From positions 1-54,703 of the forward strand of contig MKJV01000111.1 in NCBI GenBank assembly GCA_001942185.1: 54,703 nt of DNA, written 5' to 3'. A program made the position numbers and the translations under genes. This DNA comes from Pseudonocardia sp. CNS-004. GTDB taxonomy: Bacteria; Actinomycetota; Actinomycetes; Mycobacteriales; Pseudonocardiaceae. Below, piece after piece: positions 19,335 through 27,207 of this stretch (position 1 is its first letter; each line of letters begins with the position of its first letter). A model generated the notes under the pieces. The model saw nothing but the letters and a program-made list of their open reading frames with translations, had not been told where the DNA came from and did no database searches.

Positions 19335-20471
19335 TTACGCGACCGCTCGGGCGGGCGCGGCGACGGCGGGTTGGACGGGCTGCGCGGCGTTGACCGTGGC
19401 GGCGGTCACCGGCCTGCGCCGCCCGAGCCGGTAGATGCCGCAGCCCGCGACGACGAGGACGAGCGCGACCAGCAGGGTTCCGACGGTGCCGCGCGACGCG
19501 GTCCAGGCGGCGAGCGCTCCGACGGCGGCCGCGGCGGGCAGGGTCAGCAGCCAGCCGGCGAGCATCTGGCCCGCCACGCCCCACCGCACGCCTCGGACGT
19601 GCCGGCCTGCCGCACTGCCGAGCACGGCTCCGGTGGTGACCTGCGTGGTCGACAGGGCGAAGCCCAGCTGCGCCGAGCTGAGGATGACCGCGGTGCTCGC
19701 GGTCTCGGCCACGAACCCCTGGGTGCTCTCGATGTTGCTGATCCGGTGGCCGAGGGTGCGGATGATCCGCCAGCCTCCCATCGCGGTACCCGCCGCGATG
19801 GCCAGCCCGCACAGCAGGATCACCCAGAGCGGGGGAGCGGAGTGCGTCGGCAGCAGGCCGACGGTGATCAGCGTCAGAGTGATCACACCCATGGTCTTCT
19901 GCGCGTCGTTCGTCCCGTGCGCCAGCGCGACCATCGACGCCGACACGACCTGCGCGTTCCGGAAACCGCGGCTGGTCAGGCGTGGGTCGCCGTGCGCGGC
20001 GATGCGGTAGGCGATCCACGTGGCGGCCAGCGCCACCACGCCGGCCACGACGGGCGAGAGCACGAGTGGCACCAGTACCATGCCCAGCACCGTGGAAAGG
20101 TGGACCGCGCCGAACCCGGCGAACACCCACGTTGCGCCGATCAGGCCGCCGAACAGGGCGTGCGACGAACTGGACGGTAGGCCGACCAGCCACGTCAACA
20201 GGTTCCACAGGATCGCTCCGACCAGCGCTCCGAAGATCACCTGCGGCGTGATGCGAGCCTCGTCGACCAGGCCGCTGGAGATCGTCAGGGCCACCTGCAC
20301 CGACAGGAACGCTCCGATCAGGTTCAACGCTCCGGCGAGCAGCACGGCGACCCGGGGGCGCAGGGCCCCGGTGGCGATCGAGGTCGCCATCGCGTTGGCC
20401 GTGTCGTGGAAGCCGTTGGTGAAGTCGAACACCAGCGCGGTCAGGATGACCGCGATCACCACGACGGACAT
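19335..20471 (-). CDS. pit: PiT-family inorganic phosphate transporter
   Basis: A membrane symporter for inorganic phosphate. It is 378 residues with about ten hydrophobic segments. It contains both halves of the PiT signature: FDFTNGFHDTANAMAT near the N-terminus and GTNDAQKTMGVI in the centre, plus LPSSSSHALFGGLIGA and the matching SSAQLGFALSTTQVTTGAVLG in the second half. ATG 20471 is preceded by GGAGTGAC. A longer in-frame start at 20576 would add a non-hydrophobic, Arg-rich stretch overlapping the divergent promoter and is rejected. It heads a three-gene run and is divergent from a TetR gene. Confidence 0.93.
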   Translation of the reverse strand: MSVVVIAVILTALVFDFTNGFHDTANAMATSIATGALRPRVAVLLAGALNLIGAFLSVQVALTISSGLVDEARITPQVIFGALVGAILWNLLTWLVGLPSSSSHALFGGLIGATWVFAGFGAVHLSTVLGMVLVPLVLSPVVAGVVALAATWIAYRIAAHGDPRLTSRGFRNAQVVSASMVALAHGTNDAQKTMGVITLTLITVGLLPTHSAPPLWVILLCGLAIAAGTAMGGWRIIRTLGHRISNIESTQGFVAETASTAVILSSAQLGFALSTTQVTTGAVLGSAAGRHVRGVRWGVAGQMLAGWLLTLPAAAAVGALAAWTASRGTVGTLLVALVLVVAGCGIYRLGRRRPVTAATVNAAQPVQPAVAAPARAVA

Positions 20472-20611
20472 GTCGTCACTCCGATGCTGGGTCGTTCGGC
20501 AGGTCTCGGCGGCCTGGCCGACTGTCGTGACACGTCGATCACGAACCACCACAGCAAAGTAGCGGTTTATAGCCATGTAGACTCAGATCTGTGACGTAAG
20601 AATCAATACAT

Positions 20612-20624
20612 GCCACAAGGTGGC
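20612..20624. promoter_or_regulatory. inverted repeat before TetR gene
   Basis: GCCAC-AAG-GTGGC lies 14 bp upstream of the TetR start and just ahead of its ribosome binding site AGGAGG. It is in the divergent promoter region shared with the PiT gene. It is a candidate operator for the adjacent TetR protein. Confidence 0.4.
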
Positions 20625-20638
20625 TCAGGAGGCACCCG

Positions 20639-21181
20639 ATGCGCGCAGACGCAGCACGCAACCTCGATGCCGTTCTCCAGGCCGGAGCCAGACTCCTGGC
20701 CGAGGACCCCGGAGTGAGCGTCGCCGCCATCGCGACGGCCGCCGGCGTGGATCGGCGCACCGTGTACCGACAGTTCCCGAACCGGGAGGCCCTGCTCTGC
20801 GGGGTGTTCGAGGCCAAGCTCGAGGCGCTCGAGGCCGCACTCGACCAGAGTCGGCTCGCGGAGGCGCCGGTGGGCGTGGCCCTGCACAAGCTCGTCGAGG
20901 GGGTCATCGCGGCGAACCGCAGCTATCCGGTGGGTCCCGAACAGTTGACCTGTTCGTCAGGTCTCTCCGAGAGGTACGCCGAGCAGCGCGCGCGGGTCGG
21001 GGCCTTCCTGCGGCGAGCCGCGGACGAGGGGCTGGTCCGGGCCGACCTGCCGGACGGGATGGCGTACGCCCTCCTGTACGGCATCGTGAGCCTGCTCGCC
21101 CGGGAGTTCCCCGACCTGGAGTGCGGCCGCGCCGCCGACCTCGCCGTCGAGATCCTGCTCGACGGCATCCGCTCCGGCTGA
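20639..21181 (+). CDS. TetR-family regulator
   Basis: A 180-residue repressor-type protein. The N-terminal helix-turn-helix is SVAAIATAAGVDRRTVYRQFPNREALL; the rest is helical and variable. AGGAGGCACCCG sits directly before ATG 20639. It is divergent from the PiT operon and precedes the DUF4956-type gene, so it probably controls one or both arms of this phosphate-related module. No ligand can be inferred. Confidence 0.9.
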   Translation: MRADAARNLDAVLQAGARLLAEDPGVSVAAIATAAGVDRRTVYRQFPNREALLCGVFEAKLEALEAALDQSRLAEAPVGVALHKLVEGVIAANRSYPVGPEQLTCSSGLSERYAEQRARVGAFLRRAADEGLVRADLPDGMAYALLYGIVSLLAREFPDLECGRAADLAVEILLDGIRSG

Positions 21182-21344
21182 GCCGAGGCGCACTGACTCG
21201 CGCGTCACACGCCTGTGGACTCAACGCCACTAAGCGCTACGTTGATGTGGTGCTTAGACAGCGAGCTGCTACAGCGATTGCTGGTGGTGGCCGTCGGGGC
21301 GGCGCACGAACCCGTTCGCCCCGCATGACGTTGGGAGTCGACCG

Positions 21345-22154
21345 GTGAACATCAGCGTTCTGATCAGCCAGGCCGTGGTGACCTATTCCGGCTTCCTGGT
21401 CGACCTCGCGATCGACATCGTGGCCATCCTGCTGATGGCGTACGTGCTGTACTTCCGCCGCCACTGGCGGGCCGACCTGCTGTTGTCCTACGTGACGCTC
21501 AACATCGGCATCTTCGTCGTGATGTCGCTGCTGAGCACCGTGCGGGTGGACATCGCCGTGGGCTTCGGGCTCTTCGCGATCCTGTCGATCATCCGGTTGC
21601 GGTCCAGCGCGGTGACTCAGCAGGAAGTGGCCTACTACTTCGTCGCGCTCGTGATGGGCCTGGTCAACGGGATGGACGTGGCCGACCGCACGCTGGTCAT
21701 CGCGCTCAACGTCCTGCTGCTGGTCACGATGGCCGTGTTCGACAGCAAGCCGCTGCGCGACCGGTCACGTCGCGTGGATGTCCAGCTGAAGAAGGTGTAC
21801 GAGAGCGACGCGGCGCTCGTGGCCGATCTCGAGCGCCAGCTGGGCGGCCGTGTGATGTACCACGAGGTCACCGAGGTCGACCTGGGCCGTCGGCACACGA
21901 CCGTCGACGTGCGGTACCGGCCCGGGGTCGGCGTCGGTCAGCCGGGACAGCTCGAGCCGGGACAGCTCGAGCCGGGACAGCCCGAGCCGGGACTGCCCGA
22001 GCAGGGGCAACCCGAGATGGTCGTCGCGGAGCCGGTCGGGCCGCGCGAACTTCCCGTGGGGCCGCTGGAGCGGCCGGCGGCTCTCGTTCCCAGCGGCGTT
22101 CGGGATGGCGGCGTTCGGGATGGTGACGTGAACAGGGCGGAGCGGATGGAATGA
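21345..22154 (+). CDS. DUF4956-type membrane protein with repeat tail
   Basis: A 269-residue protein with an N-terminal membrane domain of about five hydrophobic segments. It contains VGFGLFAILSIIRLRSSAV and EVAYYFVALVMGLVNGMD, which I recognise as DUF4956 hallmarks. A soluble domain with VQLKKVYESDAALVADLERQLGG follows. From my knowledge, DUF4956 genes often lie next to VTC-like polyphosphate polymerases, but none is in this window. The C-terminal 70 residues are low complexity with five Gly-Gln/Leu-Pro-Glu-type pentapeptides. GTG 21345 has GGGAG upstream. The stop overlaps the lipoprotein phosphatase start as ATGA, so the two are translationally coupled. Function unknown. Confidence 0.82.
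   Translation: MNISVLISQAVVTYSGFLVDLAIDIVAILLMAYVLYFRRHWRADLLLSYVTLNIGIFVVMSLLSTVRVDIAVGFGLFAILSIIRLRSSAVTQQEVAYYFVALVMGLVNGMDVADRTLVIALNVLLLVTMAVFDSKPLRDRSRRVDVQLKKVYESDAALVADLERQLGGRVMYHEVTEVDLGRRHTTVDVRYRPGVGVGQPGQLEPGQLEPGQPEPGLPEQGQPEMVVAEPVGPRELPVGPLERPAALVPSGVRDGGVRDGDVNRAERME
21941..22015 (+). repeat. five tandem 15-bp units inside the DUF4956-type gene
   Basis: Units begin at 21941, 21956, 21971, 21986 and 22001 with consensus GCCGGGACAGCTCGA. The first two are identical and the later ones drift. They encode a Pro-Gly-Gln-Leu-Glu-like pentapeptide. In-frame units of 15 bp allow copy-number change without frameshift. Confidence 0.9.
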
Positions 22155-22842
22155 GTACCGAGAGGTGGATACGGCGAGCGCTCGTCGGTGTCGTCGCGGT
22201 GGCGCTGGCGGCCGTGTTGGCCGCCTGCGGCGCCGCCCGGCAGTCGACGCCCACGGCCGGGTCGCGTGTGGCGGCGGACACCGCGGCTCCGGGCACCGTG
22301 GTGATGGTGATCCGGCACGGTGAGAAGCCGGACGGCTCGGGCCCCGGCATCGACGCGCAGGGGAACGAGGACGACAGCTCGTTGACCGCGATCGGCTGGC
22401 AGCGTGCGGACCGGCTGGCGGATCTGTTGGATCCGCCGTCGGGAGAACCCCGAACGGGGCTCGCCCGTCCGGCGGTGATCTACGCGGCCGGTGCGAACGA
22501 CGACGGCGAGGGGGCACGCACCCGCGAGACGGTCGCGCCGCTCGCCGAACGGCTCGGCATCGACGTGAACACCGACTACGGGAAGGGCGACGAGGAGAAG
22601 CTCGTCGACCAGGTGATCACGGAGTCGGGACCCACGCTGATCAGCTGGGCCCACGGGGAGCTGCCCACCATCGCCGACGCTTCCCCGACGTGACGCCCAC
22701 GCCGCCGAAGGACTGGCCGGACGACAGGTTCGACGTGGTCTGGACGTTCACCAAGACGGCCGACGGTTGGCACTTCGCGCAGGTCCCCGAGCTCCTGCTG
22801 CCCCAGGATCAGGACGACGTCATCGCCGACGAGTCGAACTAG
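22151..22842 (+). CDS. lipoprotein histidine phosphatase, one frameshift
   Basis: The 230-residue repaired protein starts with an Arg-containing leader and hydrophobic core (ALVGVVAVALAAVLAAC), lipobox LAAC with Cys26, so it is probably membrane-anchored on the outside. The catalytic motif VMVIRHGEKPDG and second His in LISWAHGELPTI follow. The frame breaks near 22682: CC read as C. The repaired end gives AFPDVTPTPPKDWP, FDVVWTFTKTADGW and VPELLLPQD, which match the paralogue at 18453. It overlaps the DUF4956-type gene by 4 bp. It could release phosphate from an extracytoplasmic ester near the transporter; this is inference. Confidence 0.83.
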
Positions 22843-22851
22843 CATGATCGG

Positions 22852-23496
22852 ATGCCGAATGCCGAGCCCGCGCCGCGTCGACGACGTCGGGATGCGCCGA
22901 GCAAGGGTGACCTGAGGGAGAAGGCCATCCTCGATGCCGCGGAGGAGCTGCTCGAGGTGGAGAGTTTCGACGGGATCACCGTCGAGGCGATCGCCCGGGG
23001 GGCGGGGATCACGCGGAACGCGCTGTACTTCTACTTCGCCTCGAAGCAGGAGGTGTTCGCGGCCCTCGTGCGCAGGACCGTCGCCGAGATCTCCGAGGAC
23101 GCGACCTCGGTCGTGGCCGACGCGCAGCTCGATCCACGAGAGGCGATCGTCCGGGCGGTGCGCAACACCGAGCGCTCGTGGGCCGCACACGGGCGGATCA
23201 TGAGCGCTGCGGTCGAGCTCGGTGCCGTCATCCCCGAGATCGGGGTCCTCTGGGCGTCGACCGTGGAGCGCTACGCGGCGGCGATGACCGAGATCCTCGG
23301 CCGCACCGGCATGCCCGCCGACGGCCCCGGATCCGCTCCGGAGGTCGCCCGCGCGCTCTGCTGGATGACCGAGCGGACCTTCTACCGCGCGTACGTCGAG
23401 GGCGGGTACGTCGAGGGAGCCCGAGGAGCCGCGCTGACGCACGTCGCCGACGTGTGCATCGGGATCTGGCTCGCCGTCCTGCCCGCGGCCGAGTAG
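22852..23496 (+). CDS. TetR-family regulator, EthR-like
   Basis: A 214-residue protein. After a basic tail (APRRRRRDAPSKGDLREKAI) the DNA-binding domain reads ITVEAIARGAGITRNALYFYFASKQEVFAALV, very like EthR, the mycobacterial regulator of a Baeyer-Villiger monooxygenase. The C-terminal half is helical with WMTERTFYRAYVEGG, also seen in EthR relatives. ATG 22852 is 9 bp after the preceding stop. No monooxygenase gene is adjacent, so its target is unclear; the nearest following gene is the repeat-flanked SDR. Confidence 0.88.
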   Translation: MPNAEPAPRRRRRDAPSKGDLREKAILDAAEELLEVESFDGITVEAIARGAGITRNALYFYFASKQEVFAALVRRTVAEISEDATSVVADAQLDPREAIVRAVRNTERSWAAHGRIMSAAVELGAVIPEIGVLWASTVERYAAAMTEILGRTGMPADGPGSAPEVARALCWMTERTFYRAYVEGGYVEGARGAALTHVADVCIGIWLAVLPAAE

Positions 23497-23509
23497 GCGA
23501 GTAGTGCCG

Positions 23510-23706
23510 AACTCGGCCGGCGGCCGTAGCGGTCAGGGCCGGGATGACGGGCCGGCCGGCGGCTCGTGATCGCCGGAAATGGTGCCGCGGCGACCGATCT
23601 GTCGTCCCGCCACCACTGCCGACGATCGCCGTATGCCTGATCGGCCACAGTGGTGCCGGCGCGTCACATCCGGCGCCCTCCAACCACTTCCGGTGATCAC
23701 GCCCCT
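23510..23706 (-). repeat. copy 1 of an interspersed repeat, minus orientation
   Basis: Read on the minus strand from 23706 to 23510, this matches 24848-24976 on the plus strand. The outer parts align base by base with few mismatches: CGTGATCNCCGGAAGTG.., GCGCCGGATGTG and GGCACCA at one end; CCGGCCCTGA, CTACGGCC and CCGGCCG at the other. Copy 1 has about 60-65 extra bases in the middle, containing another inverted copy of the same short core. The 297-bp gap between the EthR-like gene and the SDR gene consists almost entirely of this repeat. Confidence 0.75.
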
Positions 23707-23793
23707 GTTCGGCAGGTGCCCAGTCCGAGCGGCGCGACCCATCTCACTCCCGACGCCACGTAGATTTTTTTCGACACTGCGTATCCTGAAGAT

Positions 23794-24657
23794 ATGGCAG
23801 ATCAGAAGACCTTTCTCGTCACCGGGGTGAGCTCCGGGTTCGGACACGCCTTCGCGCGACGCTTCCTGGCTGCAGGCCACACCGTGGTCGGCACGGTCCG
23901 GCGCCGCGAGGACGCCGCGCGCTTCGAGGGGCTCGCCGCGGGCACGCCAGGGCGGGCCGTCTCCCGGCTTCTCGACGTGACCGACGACGACGCCGTGTTC
24001 GCCACCGTGGCGGACGTCGAGCGCGTGGTGGGGCCGATCGACGTCGTCATCGCGAATGCGGGATACGGGCACGAGGGCGTGTTCGAGGAGTCCCCGATGG
24101 CCGAGATGCGCAGGCAGTTCGACGTGAACGTGTTCGGGGCCGTCGCCACGCTCAAGGCCGCCCTGCCGTTCATGCGGGAGCGCAGGCGAGGGCACCTGAT
24201 GGCGGTGACGTCGATGGGTGGGCTCATGACCGTGCCGGGGCTGACGTACTACCACGGGAGCAAGTACGCGCTGGAGGGAATACTGGAGAGTCTCGCCAAG
24301 GAGGTACGTGGCCTCGGGATCCGGGTCACCGCGATCGCGCCGGGCTCGTTCCGCACCGACTGGGCGGGCCGGTCGATGGTCCGGACCGAGCGGTCGATCC
24401 CCGACTACGACGAGGTGATGAACCCGCAGCGAGAGCACCGGCACGCCGCCAACGGTAAGCAGCTCGGAGACCCGGCCAAGGCCGCGGATGCCGTGCTGTC
24501 GGTGGTCGACTCGCCTGCGCCGCCGGTGCACCTGGTGCTCGGATCGGACGCGCTGCGTCTGGTCGCCAACGGGCGGAAGGACGTGGACGAGGAGATCGCT
24601 CGGTGGGCCGATCTCTCGCGGAGCACCGATTTCGCGGACGGGATGCAGCTCGGCTGA
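23794..24657 (+). CDS. short-chain dehydrogenase/reductase, intact
   Basis: An NAD(P)-dependent oxidoreductase of 287 residues. Cofactor motif LVTGVSSGFGHAFARRF, structural NAG in VVIANAGYGHEG, active-site Ser in AVTSMGGLMTV and the YHGSK motif. RTDWAGRSMVRTERSIPDY follows, typical of the retinol-dehydrogenase-like oxidoreductases. The upstream region has an unusual T-run at 23764-23771 in an AT-richer patch that probably holds the promoter. The gene is bracketed by two inverted copies of a repeat, which could reflect past movement of the segment. Substrate unknown. Confidence 0.9.
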   Translation: MADQKTFLVTGVSSGFGHAFARRFLAAGHTVVGTVRRREDAARFEGLAAGTPGRAVSRLLDVTDDDAVFATVADVERVVGPIDVVIANAGYGHEGVFEESPMAEMRRQFDVNVFGAVATLKAALPFMRERRRGHLMAVTSMGGLMTVPGLTYYHGSKYALEGILESLAKEVRGLGIRVTAIAPGSFRTDWAGRSMVRTERSIPDYDEVMNPQREHRHAANGKQLGDPAKAADAVLSVVDSPAPPVHLVLGSDALRLVANGRKDVDEEIARWADLSRSTDFADGMQLG

Positions 24658-24847
24658 TCGCGTCGGCCATGGGTTGCACCACTCGCAACTCGCGTTGCCG
24701 AGCCGGGGGCGCGACCCATGATCGGTGTGCGCGGAGGCGACGCGAGGAGCGGTCCTCCGTGAACCCGGATCGCGCCCCCGGCGTGCCCGACCCCCGGACG
24801 AGGACTGTCCATTGTCGACGTTGACCAACCTGGCCGGTCGAACCCCC

Positions 24848-24976
24848 GCCCGAGGCGTGATCGCCGGAAGTGTGGGAGAGCGCCGGATGTGCCGCTCTGG
24901 CACCACTTCCGCCGATCATGAGCGGCCGTCCGGCTCAGCACTCCGGCCCTGATCGGCTACGGCCACCGGCCGGGTT
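24848..24976 (+). repeat. copy 2 of the interspersed repeat, plus orientation
   Basis: This is the inverted partner of the copy at 23510-23706. It contains the core CGTGATCGCCGGAAGTG at one end and CACCACTTCCGCCGATCA 40-60 bp on, which pair imperfectly with each other, so each copy can fold on itself. It occupies about a third of the 365-bp gene-free stretch 24658-25022. In the rest of that stretch I see nothing else. Confidence 0.75.
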
Positions 24977-25022
24977 CGCCACCCCGGGGACGTCGACGGG
25001 CTCGGGGTGGCGGGCGGTCGTG

Positions 25023-26462
25023 TCATGCGGGTCGTTCGTAGGCCTCGAGGAGCCGGAGCCAGACCTCGCTGAGGGTGGGGAAGGCCGGGACAGCGTGCCA
25101 GAGCCGGTCGAGGGGGACCTCGGCGGTGATGGCGATGGTGGCGGCGTGGAGGAGTTCGGCGACGTCGGGGCCGACGAGGGTGAACCCGACGATCACCTCG
25201 CGGTCCTCGTCGACGACCATGCGGGCCTGTCCTTCGTACCCGTCGGCGTGGAGGGCGGATCCGGCGACGGCACCGAGGTCGTGGTCGACGATGCGTACCC
25301 GCAGGCCGGCGCCGGTGGCGGCGGCCGCGGTCAGCCCGACGGAGGCGACCTCGGGTTCGGTGAACACCACCTGCGGCACGGCGCGCTCGTCAGCGGTGAC
25401 CGCGTGGCGGCCCCATGCCCGGTCGTCGACCTGCGCGCCGCGGGCGCGGGCGACGATGGTGTCGCCGAGGGCACGGGCCTGGTACTTGCCCTGGTGGGTG
25501 AGCAGCACCCGGCGGTTGACGTCGCCTGCGGCGTAGAGCCGGCCGTCCCCGGCGGGCGCGCCGTGGGCGTCGAGGACGCGCAAGTCGTCATCGACGGTCA
25601 GCCAGGCACCCGGTGCCAGACCGACGGCCTCCAGGCCCAGGTCGGCGGTGTTGGGGCGGCGCCCGACGGCCACGAGGAGCTCGTCGGCCTCGATCAGCTC
25701 ACCGTCGGCGAGGGTGATGTGCACGGTTCCGGCGTCGTCCCGGCGCACCGCGTGGGCCTCGGCGCCCACCCGGATCGACACGCCGGTCTTCTCCAGGCTC
25801 TCGGTGACCCGTTCACCGGCGAACGGTTCCGCGGCGGGCAGCACCCCGTCGCGGGCCAGCACGGTCACGCTCGAGCCGAGGCCCGCGTAGGCGGTGGCCA
25901 TCTCCATGGCGACCACGCCGCCGCCGATAATGGCCAGCCGTGCGGGTACGGCGTGGGCGGCCGCTGCGTCCCGGCTGGTCCACGGGGCGACCTGCGCCAT
26001 CCCGGGAACATCGGGGACCAGTGCGCTGGTCCCGGTCGCGACGACCACGGCCTGTCGCGCGGTCAACGTGACCGTGGTGCGGTCGTCGGTGACCTCGACG
26101 GTGCGGGGTCCGTTGATGCGCCCCTGTCCGCGGTAGAGGGTGATCCCGGCCTGCTCCAGCCAGGACACCTGGCCCTCGTCCTTCCAGTGCGAGGCGAAGC
26201 CGTCGCGCCGGTTCAGCACCGCGGCGGTGTCCAGTTCGCCGGTCACCGCTTCTCGCGCGCCGGGCAGCCGCTGGGCCGCCCGCAGCGCCGCCGTGCTGCG
26301 CAGGAGCGCCTTGGTGGGCATGCACGCCCAGTAGGAGCATTCCCCGCCGACGAGCTCCCGCTCGACGACGGCCACGCTCAGCCCGCCCTGCACCGCGCGG
26401 TCGGCGACGTTCTCCCCGACCGGGCCGGCGCCGACCACGATGACATCGAAGGTGGCGCTCAT
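25023..26462 (-). CDS. FAD-dependent pyridine nucleotide-disulfide oxidoreductase (atypical)
   Basis: A 479-residue flavoprotein with FAD motif VIVVGAGPVGENVADRA, redox disulfide GGECSYWACMPTKALL, NAD(P) motif AIIGGGVVAMEMATAYA, second FAD segment LYAAGDVN and the C-terminal dimerisation domain. In dihydrolipoamide dehydrogenase the end reads HPTxSE with a catalytic His; here it is AFPTLSEVW, with Phe in that place. I therefore do not call it lipoamide dehydrogenase; an oxidoreductase with another disulfide or quinone partner fits better. It starts one base after the membrane protein gene ends, and the pair sits behind a 22-bp perfect palindrome. Confidence 0.87.
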   Translation of the reverse strand: MSATFDVIVVGAGPVGENVADRAVQGGLSVAVVERELVGGECSYWACMPTKALLRSTAALRAAQRLPGAREAVTGELDTAAVLNRRDGFASHWKDEGQVSWLEQAGITLYRGQGRINGPRTVEVTDDRTTVTLTARQAVVVATGTSALVPDVPGMAQVAPWTSRDAAAAHAVPARLAIIGGGVVAMEMATAYAGLGSSVTVLARDGVLPAAEPFAGERVTESLEKTGVSIRVGAEAHAVRRDDAGTVHITLADGELIEADELLVAVGRRPNTADLGLEAVGLAPGAWLTVDDDLRVLDAHGAPAGDGRLYAAGDVNRRVLLTHQGKYQARALGDTIVARARGAQVDDRAWGRHAVTADERAVPQVVFTEPEVASVGLTAAAATGAGLRVRIVDHDLGAVAGSALHADGYEGQARMVVDEDREVIVGFTLVGPDVAELLHAATIAITAEVPLDRLWHAVPAFPTLSEVWLRLLEAYERPA

Positions 26463-26463
26463 G

Positions 26464-27019
26464 TCAGTTGCCCTTCGCGGCGCGGCCGAGGCGCAGGGCC
26501 GAGACGAGGAAGAAGATGCCGCCGAGCACGGCGTAGCCGGCGACCCGGCCAGGTCTGGCCGTCGGCGGCGGCCTGCATGATGAACGAGGTTCCCGCGAAG
26601 ACGGAGATGCCGCCGCTGAGGATCATCGCCCACTGACCGCCCATCCTGCGGCGGGTGAGGGCCACGACGAGCTGGACGAGGCCCGCGACGATGGCCCACA
26701 CGCCCCACACCCGCAGGACCGCCGGGATGCCGGAGGTGAGGGCGAAGATCAGGCCGATCGCGGCGAGCGAGCTGATCGCGATGTTCGCGTACAGGAGCCG
26801 GGTCGATCCGCTCGACCCGGACGAGCGGGCATCGATGATCGCCGCGGCCACGTCGAACAGCGGGTACAGCACGATCAGCGTCACGCTCAGCGGGTTGACG
26901 CTCGACCCGATGACGAACATCGCGACGGCCCACACGATCGCGAACCCGAAACGGACGAAGTACAGGCGCTGGAGAACCAACGGGTTCCCCGTCGAACTCG
27001 GCGCGGCAGCAGTGGTCAT
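26464..27019 (-). CDS. membrane protein, DUF308/HdeD-like, one frameshift
   Basis: About 184 residues with six hydrophobic segments: FGFAIVWAVAMFVIG, VTLIVLYPLFDVAAAI, ANIAISSLAAIGLIFALTSG, VWGVWAIVAGLVQLVVAL, WAMILSGGISVFAGTSFIM and VAGYAVLGGIFFLVSALRL. Here the frame needs one base removed near 26553 (GGG from GG). The repaired stop TGA then lies one base before the start of the oxidoreductase gene. The overall plan resembles DUF308/HdeD stress-membrane proteins. It is co-transcribed with the flavoprotein and may share its stress role. Confidence 0.75.
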
Positions 27020-27037
27020 GGTGTCCCTCCCAGAGAA

Positions 27038-27059
27038 GTAGACGAACTAGTTCGTCTAC
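27038..27059. promoter_or_regulatory. 22-bp perfect palindrome, TetR-type operator
   Basis: Arm GTAGACGAACT at 27038-27048 is followed at once by its exact reverse complement, 19 bp before the membrane protein start on the minus strand. A 19/22 match stands at 43939-43960 before the Ohr gene, and a TAGTTCGTC half-site lies at 44787-44795 before the TetR gene at 44818. This suggests one repressor controlling these loci. Confidence 0.75.
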
Positions 27060-27138
27060 ACGTACGCTTCCGATCGACCGTGGCCACGGCAAGCGAATGT
27101 GGTGCATGCCACTGTTGCCGGGCCGTTGTCGTCCGATC

Positions 27139-27162
27139 TTGTAGAGTGAGCGTTCCATACAA
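27139..27162. promoter_or_regulatory. candidate operator shared with the dioxygenase operon
   Basis: TTGTA and TACAA arms enclose a 14-bp centre. Bases 27141-27161 match 39713-39733 at 19 of 21 positions, including the stretch AGTGAGCGTT. It lies 46 bp before the transporter start and covers a TAGAGT box that could be the -10 element. A shared regulator of both operons is likely. Confidence 0.7.
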
Positions 27163-27207
27163 CGGGTCTATTCCCCATCCGATGCGTCGCAACGAAGCGA
27201 GGTTCCG

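Noticed and set aside
20472..20576. An upstream start for the PiT transporter at 20576
   Set aside because: It adds 35 Arg-rich residues across the divergent promoter, while ATG 20471 has a ribosome site and begins with the first membrane helix.
23510..24976. The SDR between inverted repeats as a composite transposon
   Set aside because: No transposase, no terminal target duplication visible and the repeats are short; kept as a repeat-bracketed gene only.
25023..26462. Calling the flavoprotein dihydrolipoamide dehydrogenase or mercuric reductase
   Set aside because: The catalytic His of the HPTxSE motif is replaced by Phe, and the C-terminal Cys pair of mercuric reductase is absent.
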